DNA of 12,028 nucleotides from positions 1-12,028 of the forward strand of contig CANMPY010000023.1 in assembly GCA_947499775.1 (NCBI GenBank), written 5' to 3'. The DNA is from Bacteroidota bacterium. GTDB lineage: Bacteria > Bacteroidota > Bacteroidia > NS11-12g > UBA9320. This document shows positions 8,086 through 12,028 of this stretch, piece after piece. The notes below the pieces were generated by a model, which had not been told where the DNA came from, did not search any database, and saw only the letters and a program-made list of their open reading frames with translations. The first letter of the stretch is position 1. Every line of letters starts with the position of its first letter. The translations under genes were made by a program, and so were the position numbers.

Positions 8086-8095
8086 AACATAAAAA

Positions 8096-10354
8096 TTGTC
8101 TGAAAACACACACGAAATCGAAGAAGGGATTGTAGCCCCTGAAGCTACCAATCAAGATGTAGATTTATCTACCGAAACACCCCAAGAAGTAAACACAGAA
8201 TTAACAGAAACAGAACCTGCTGCAGAAGTTGTAGCTGAAAGTACTAATTCTGAAATTGTTGCCGAAGAAGTATCTGCAGAGGCAACTGTAGAACCTATTG
8301 AGCAAGCTGCTGAGGAAATTAGTGTTCCTGTAGCAAAGCCATCTAAAACTAAAACAAGCGAACAAGCACCAGAAGTTCCGTCAAGTGATTTTGACTGGAG
8401 TATGGACAAAGAAGGATTTGCAAGTTACGATGATGGTTCTAGGCAATCCTTAATAGATTTGTACAAAGGAACTTTCACCCAATTAGATGAGCATCAAGTT
8501 GTAAAAGGCACAGTTGTGGCCTTAAACAGTAAAGATGTTGTTGTAAATGTTGGTTACAAATCGGATGGTATAGTAAACCGTACCGAATTTAGAGATCTTC
8601 CTGATTTAGCAGTTGGAGATGCAGTAGAAGTTTACGTTGAAAAAACAGAAGATAGTTTAGGTCAATTAATTTTATCAAGACGCAAAGCAATTGCTGAAAG
8701 TGCTTGGGATAAAATTGTTGCTGCTAAAGATGAAAATCAAATCGTAAGAGGTTTAATTAAATCGAGAACAAAAGGCGGATTAGTTGTAGATATTATGGGA
8801 ATGGACACTTTCCTTCCTGGATCTCAAATTGATGTTAAACCGATAAAAGATTACGATGTATACGTTGGCCAAACTATGGAATTCAAAGTAGTTAAGGTTA
8901 ATGAGGCATTTAAAAATATTGTAATTTCTCATAAAGCACTCATCGAAGATGATATTGAAGCTCAAAAAGGCGAAATATTATCACGTATGGAAAAAGGACA
9001 AGTACTTGAAGGTGTTGTTAAAAATATGACAAACTTTGGAGTATTTATTGACCTTGGTGGGTTAGATGGCTTATTACACATTACAGATATTTCATGGGGA
9101 CGTGTAAATCATCCAGAAGAAGTATTACAGCTTGAACAAAAAATAAATGTTGTAGTTCTTGACTTTGATGATGAGAAAAAACGAATCTCATTAGGTTTAA
9201 AACAACTTACTGAAAACCCTTGGAACGAATTAACCGCTTCGTTAGAAGTAGGATCTAAAATTAAAGGTAAGGTAGTAACTGTTGCCGATTACGGCGCATT
9301 TGTTGAAATATCTCCTGGGATTGAAGGATTAATTCACGTTTCGGAAATGAGCTGGAGTCAACACTTAAAAAATCCACAAGATTTTATGAAAGTTGACGAC
9401 GAACTAGAAGCGGTAATTTTATCGTTTGACAAAGACGAACAAAAAATGTCTTTGGGTATCAAACAACTTAATCCAGATCCATGGGAAAATATTGAAGGAA
9501 AATATACTATTGGATCAAAACATACCGGTATTGTGCGTAACCTAACCAACTATGGTTTATTTATTGAACTAGAAGAAGGTGTTGATGGATTAGTGCATGT
9601 ATCTGACTTATCATGGAGCAAGAAAATTAAGCACCCAGCTGAATTCACTAAAAAAGGTGATGATATGGATGTAATGGTATTGGAAATTGACCGTGAAAAC
9701 AGACGTTTAAGCTTAGGACATAAGCAATTGGATGAAAATCCATGGGAAACTTTTGAAGGAATATTTGCTGAAGGATCAGAACATACAGGAACTGTAACCG
9801 AAGTAAACGATAAAGGAGCTACAATAGCGTTACCTTATGGCGTTGAAGGTTTTGCACCAACCAAACACTTAAAGAAAGAAGGTGTAAAAGCAGGAAACGG
9901 AAAAGTAGATGACGAATTAGTATTCCGTGTAATTGAATTTAACAAAGATCAAAAGCGAATAATTTTATCGCATACCGATATTTGGAAAGATGCAGAACGT
10001 GCTAAAAAAGACGACGAGAAAGAAGAGCAAATTAAGACTGAAAAATCAACTACCAAAAATGTTAAGCGTTTCAACCAACAAACTGAGCGTTCAACTTTAG
10101 GTGAAATTGAAGCACTTTCTGGACTTAAGGCTCTAATGGATTCGAATGCTAAAAAAACAAAAGCAGAACCAAAAGCTGCTAAACCAGTAATAGCAACAGA
10201 TTCTGAATCGGAAGAAAAACCAGCTAAGAAAGCAAAAACTGAAAAAGCAAAAGCTGAAGTTAAACCTGTGAAGGTTGAAAAAGCACCAAAAGCACCAAAA
10301 AAAGTGGCTTCAAAGGAAGATTCTAGCGAAGCACCTTTAGAAAATGCTGAATAA
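8096..10354 (+). CDS. rpsA: 30S ribosomal protein S1 (bS1)
   Basis: A 752-residue S1 protein. It binds single-stranded mRNA on the small ribosomal subunit and helps initiation on structured or SD-poor messages. Six S1 (OB-fold) repeats are visible at about residues 135-197, 216-283, 301-371, 386-458, 472-545 and 559-628. Repeats 3-5 carry the clearest signature (FGVFIDL..GLDGLLHITDISW; YGAFVEI..GIEGLIHVSEMSW; YGLFIEL..GVDGLVHVSDLSW). Repeats 1, 2 and 6 are more divergent. E. coli S1 has 557 residues. The extra length here is an acidic E/T/A/V-rich head (about 1-98) and a tail (about 635-752) that includes TERSTLGEIEALSGLKALMD and a Lys/Ala/Pro-rich end. The start codon is TTG, fixed by a strong SD and an in-frame stop just upstream. 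It is monocistronic, with its own promoter and a downstream terminator. Confidence 0.97.
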   Translation: MSENTHEIEEGIVAPEATNQDVDLSTETPQEVNTELTETEPAAEVVAESTNSEIVAEEVSAEATVEPIEQAAEEISVPVAKPSKTKTSEQAPEVPSSDFDWSMDKEGFASYDDGSRQSLIDLYKGTFTQLDEHQVVKGTVVALNSKDVVVNVGYKSDGIVNRTEFRDLPDLAVGDAVEVYVEKTEDSLGQLILSRRKAIAESAWDKIVAAKDENQIVRGLIKSRTKGGLVVDIMGMDTFLPGSQIDVKPIKDYDVYVGQTMEFKVVKVNEAFKNIVISHKALIEDDIEAQKGEILSRMEKGQVLEGVVKNMTNFGVFIDLGGLDGLLHITDISWGRVNHPEEVLQLEQKINVVVLDFDDEKKRISLGLKQLTENPWNELTASLEVGSKIKGKVVTVADYGAFVEISPGIEGLIHVSEMSWSQHLKNPQDFMKVDDELEAVILSFDKDEQKMSLGIKQLNPDPWENIEGKYTIGSKHTGIVRNLTNYGLFIELEEGVDGLVHVSDLSWSKKIKHPAEFTKKGDDMDVMVLEIDRENRRLSLGHKQLDENPWETFEGIFAEGSEHTGTVTEVNDKGATIALPYGVEGFAPTKHLKKEGVKAGNGKVDDELVFRVIEFNKDQKRIILSHTDIWKDAERAKKDDEKEEQIKTEKSTTKNVKRFNQQTERSTLGEIEALSGLKALMDSNAKKTKAEPKAAKPVIATDSESEEKPAKKAKTEKAKAEVKPVKVEKAPKAPKKVASKEDSSEAPLENAE

Positions 10355-10578
10355 CGAGTTTACTAAGCTATAAGTGGTATAGGTCCAAAATATGTGGATA
10401 AACCTAGCACCATTCGAATCATCTTCTTAACTACTCAATACGATGAAAGAAGATGAGATTATAGCCATAGAAACAGGTATTTATTCGCATGATCCTGTTG
10501 GACATGAGAATTAGATTAACCATAAAGAAGAATTAAAAAATAGTTGAAAACATTAAGTAACTTATTTTTATAACTAAC
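10355..10578 (+). other. rpsA 3' region / possible leader of the EVE-pyrR-pyrB unit
   Basis: 224 bases between the rpsA stop and the terminator. They contain an inverted repeat (TCATCTTCTT 10419-10428 with AAGAAGATGA 10447-10456, 10 bp, 18-base loop). A second hairpin lies at 10488-10506 (CATG, bulged A, TCC, loop TGTT, GGA, CATG). A 23-codon ORF (10443-10514, MKEDEIIAIETG...SHDPVGHEN) has its ATG in the loop of the first hairpin. No convincing TAnnTTTG box is present; the closest is TATTTTTA at 10563-10570. No known riboswitch or good PyrR-binding consensus is recognisable. It may be rpsA 3' UTR or the regulated leader of the next genes. Confidence 0.4.
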
Positions 10579-10614
10579 AAAAAAAATCCCATTTTTGAAA
10601 TGGGATTTTTTTTT
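10579..10614 (+). terminator. intrinsic terminator between rpsA and the EVE gene
   Basis: A 16-bp perfect stem: eight A's plus TCCCATTT (10579-10594) pair with AAATGGGA plus T's (10598-10613) around a three-base loop TTG, with the T-run on the 3' side. The A/T symmetry would let it act in both directions. It ends rpsA transcription, but it sits only 14 bases before the start codon of the following gene, leaving no room for a promoter between them. Confidence 0.88.
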
Positions 10615-10628
10615 GAACAATTAAACAA

Positions 10629-11036
10629 ATGAATTATTGGATTATAAAATCAGAACCCTTTAAATACTCCTGGGACAAATTGGTTGCCGATGGGCATACC
10701 TGTTGGGATGGGATAAGAAATTATAGCGCCCGAATCAATTTACGTGAGATGCGCATTGGCGATATTTGTTGCTTTTATCACAGCAACGAAGGCAAAGAAA
10801 TTGTAGGGCTAGCCAAGGTAATACGTGAGGCTTATCAGGACCCAACCACACCTGATATTGCATGGGTTGCGGTAGATATAGAACACTTGCAAAAACTTTC
10901 GAAACCTGTAACTTTGCAGCAAATGAAGCAAGAACCAATTCTTCAAAGCAATGACCTAATACGAATAGGACGGCTATCGGTTTGTAAGCTTAACAAAGAA
11001 GGGTTTGATTTAATTTTAAAATTATCGGAATGCTGA
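10629..11036 (+). CDS. EVE domain-containing protein
   Basis: A 135-residue protein that is essentially one EVE domain (PUA-like fold, relative of human THYN1). Typical features are the start NYWIIKSEPFKYSWDKL, CWDGIRNYSARINLREMRIGD, CCFYHSNEGKEIVGLAKVI and PDIAWVAVDI. The family is thought to bind modified bases in DNA (by analogy to the related YTH and SRA folds); in bacteria it can be a single-domain protein or fused to restriction-type modules. The length fits the stand-alone form. It begins 14 bases after a strong terminator and its 3' end overlaps pyrR, so translation of the two is probably coupled. No restriction or methyltransferase gene is nearby, so its partner is unknown. Confidence 0.92.
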   Translation: MNYWIIKSEPFKYSWDKLVADGHTCWDGIRNYSARINLREMRIGDICCFYHSNEGKEIVGLAKVIREAYQDPTTPDIAWVAVDIEHLQKLSKPVTLQQMKQEPILQSNDLIRIGRLSVCKLNKEGFDLILKLSEC

Positions 11037-11575
11037 TGGAAAAACGATTAATACTTGACGCCTATCACACCAGAATTATTCTTGAAAGAATAGCCCTACA
11101 AATTACCGAAAATCATGGCGACATGAGCAATTTAGCAATAGTAGGCATGCAGCCACGTGGAATTATGCTCGCCCGAAAATTGGTTGATATTATCACACGT
11201 ATTTCTGGAGCCAAAACCCTTCTCTACGGCGAATTGGATAGTACATTTTATAGGGATGATTTCAGACAAGGCGAAAAATTATTAGTTCCAAATACCATAA
11301 AAATTGATTTTTTGATAGAAAATAAAAACGTAATACTGGTGGATGATGTACTGTATACAGGCCGATCTGTACGTTCGTCACTCAATGCCCTAGCCGATTT
11401 TGGAAGGCCACTTAAAATTGAGCTAATGGCGCTTGTCGATCGTAAATTTAATAGAGAATTACCCATACAACCCGACTATATTGGCGAAGAAGTAGATACC
11501 CGAACGAATGATCAGGTTGAGGTAATTTGGCAAGAAAATAAATCAACTCCAGAAGTTTGGATAATTACTGAATAA
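11030..11575 (+). CDS. pyrR: PyrR: pyrimidine operon regulator / uracil phosphoribosyltransferase
   Basis: A 181-residue type I phosphoribosyltransferase fold protein matching PyrR over its length. Motifs include AIVGMQPRGIMLARKL, GELDSTFYRDDF, the PRPP-binding loop VILVDDVLYTGRSVRSSLNAL (residues 101-121), LVDRKFNRELPI and PDYIGEEVDT. In Firmicutes PyrR senses UMP/PRPP, binds pyr leader RNA and attenuates transcription, and also shows uracil phosphoribosyltransferase activity. In Bacteroidota its regulatory mode is less settled. Two starts are possible: ATG at 11030 (MLMEKR), overlapping the EVE gene by 7 bases, or ATG at 11036, which shares one base with the EVE stop (TGATG). I cannot choose firmly. 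pyrB follows 4 bases after its stop, so the two form an operon for pyrimidine synthesis and control. Confidence 0.94.
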   Translation: MLMEKRLILDAYHTRIILERIALQITENHGDMSNLAIVGMQPRGIMLARKLVDIITRISGAKTLLYGELDSTFYRDDFRQGEKLLVPNTIKIDFLIENKNVILVDDVLYTGRSVRSSLNALADFGRPLKIELMALVDRKFNRELPIQPDYIGEEVDTRTNDQVEVIWQENKSTPEVWIITE

Positions 11576-11579
11576 AATA

Positions 11580-12028
11580 ATGGAAGAGTCGCTTAGTGTA
11601 AATCATCTCCTTGGAATAAAAGAAATTTCATATGAGGATATTCAGTTGATTTTTAGAACTGCTGATAATTTTAAAACTGTCATTAATAGGCCAATTAAAA
11701 GAGTGCCTACCTTACGTGATATTACGATAGCAAATATTTTTTTCGAAAATTCAACCCGAACACGTATTTCGTTTGAATTGGCCGAGAAAAGGCTTTCGGC
11801 CGATGTGGTTAATTTTTCGTCATCCTCCTCATCGGTTACCAAAGGCGAAACGCTAATCGACACTGTCAATAATATATTGGCCATGAAAGTAGATATGGTG
11901 GTAATGCGACATCCTGCACCGGGAGCTGCTATTTTCTTAGCAAAAAACACCAATACACAAGTTATAAATGCCGGAGATGGAACCCATGAACACCCAACCC
12001 AAGCATTACTAGACGCCTATTCTATACG
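11580..12028 (+). CDS. pyrB: aspartate carbamoyltransferase catalytic subunit, 5' part
   Basis: The first 149 residues of ATCase, which joins carbamoyl phosphate and aspartate into carbamoyl aspartate, the committed step of de novo pyrimidine synthesis. The frame is open from ATG at 11580 to the window end, so the 3' half (aspartate domain) is outside. Diagnostic motifs of the carbamoyl-phosphate domain are present: FFENSTRTRISFELAEKRL (Ser58-Thr-Arg-Thr-Arg62), the 80s loop with Ser80 and Lys88 (SVTKGETL), MRHPAPGA (His111) and GDGTHEHPTQALLDAYS. It starts four bases after the pyrR stop, so it is surely co-transcribed. Nothing suggests damage. Confidence 0.96.
   Translation, partial: MEESLSVNHLLGIKEISYEDIQLIFRTADNFKTVINRPIKRVPTLRDITIANIFFENSTRTRISFELAEKRLSADVVNFSSSSSSVTKGETLIDTVNNILAMKVDMVVMRHPAPGAAIFLAKNTNTQVINAGDGTHEHPTQALLDAYSI

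Larger units (their letters stand above)
7727..8095. other. 369-base divergent intergenic region
   Basis: This region separates the leftward T9SS gene from rightward rpsA. It is AT-rich and holds the two promoter-like elements listed separately and the rpsA SD. I see no RNA gene: the CCCTTCGAAAG stretch near 7936 resembles part of a tRNA T-arm but has no matching cloverleaf. Frames of 46 codons (7995-8135, plus) and 37 codons (minus) are open but look accidental. No extended hairpin of the kind expected for an S1-binding leader stands out by eye. Confidence 0.5.

Noticed and set aside
7995..8135. 46-codon plus-strand ORF (MKKIDDFKYIGSL...) running into the rpsA start
   Set aside because: It starts upstream of the likely rpsA promoter, contains that promoter's -7 box and the rpsA SD, and overlaps rpsA out of frame; it reads as accidental.
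10490..10506. GATCCTGTTGGACAT as a PyrR-binding loop
   Set aside because: It shares the UCC...GG core but lacks the NGNGA loop and GGYU end of the consensus, so the match is too partial to call.

Overview
The window is low-GC DNA that looks chromosomal and comes from a member of the Bacteroidota. The evidence is one type B (gliding-motility-associated) and two type A type IX secretion (T9SS) C-terminal domains, a GSCFA-family protein, near-absence of Shine-Dalgarno (SD) sequences, and promoter boxes of the Bacteroidota TAnnTTTG type. I see no tRNA, rRNA, insertion sequence, CRISPR array or phage gene, and I cannot name a genus.

Left part (1-4980). The 3' end of a secreted T9SS type B protein runs rightward to 573. 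Tail-to-tail with it lies a leftward set that reads like an operon: a GSCFA protein (4980-4045), an RmlD-like short-chain dehydrogenase/reductase that starts with GTG inside the GSCFA stop (GTGA overlap), a 784-residue secreted beta-propeller/T9SS type A protein 16 bases further on, and a 49-residue single-membrane-segment protein (726-577) 15 bases after that.

Middle part (4981-8095). The 314-base gap 4981-5294 has no convincing gene but does hold a 60-codon open frame that lacks a start codon. Next come a lipoprotein di-heme cytochrome c peroxidase of the MauG/CCP family and, upstream of it on the same strand, another secreted T9SS type A protein that probably heads the pair. The 369-base gap 7727-8095 is a divergent promoter region.

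Right part (8096-12028). rpsA (ribosomal protein S1, six S1 repeats plus a long acidic head and basic tail) begins with TTG behind an 8-base perfect SD, which is striking in a lineage that hardly uses SD pairing. A strong intrinsic terminator follows, only 14 bases before an EVE-domain gene that overlaps pyrR, which is followed after 4 bases by pyrB (cut by the window end). The last three form a tight unit joining pyrimidine regulation and biosynthesis to a putative modified-base-binding protein. The terminator's position, behind a 224-base leader with two other hairpins and a 23-codon ORF, raises the possibility of attenuation.

I did not find a clearly new multi-gene system. The best leads are the SD-led TTG start of rpsA, the terminator/leader in front of EVE-pyrR-pyrB, and the GSCFA-SDR-T9SS-small membrane protein cluster.
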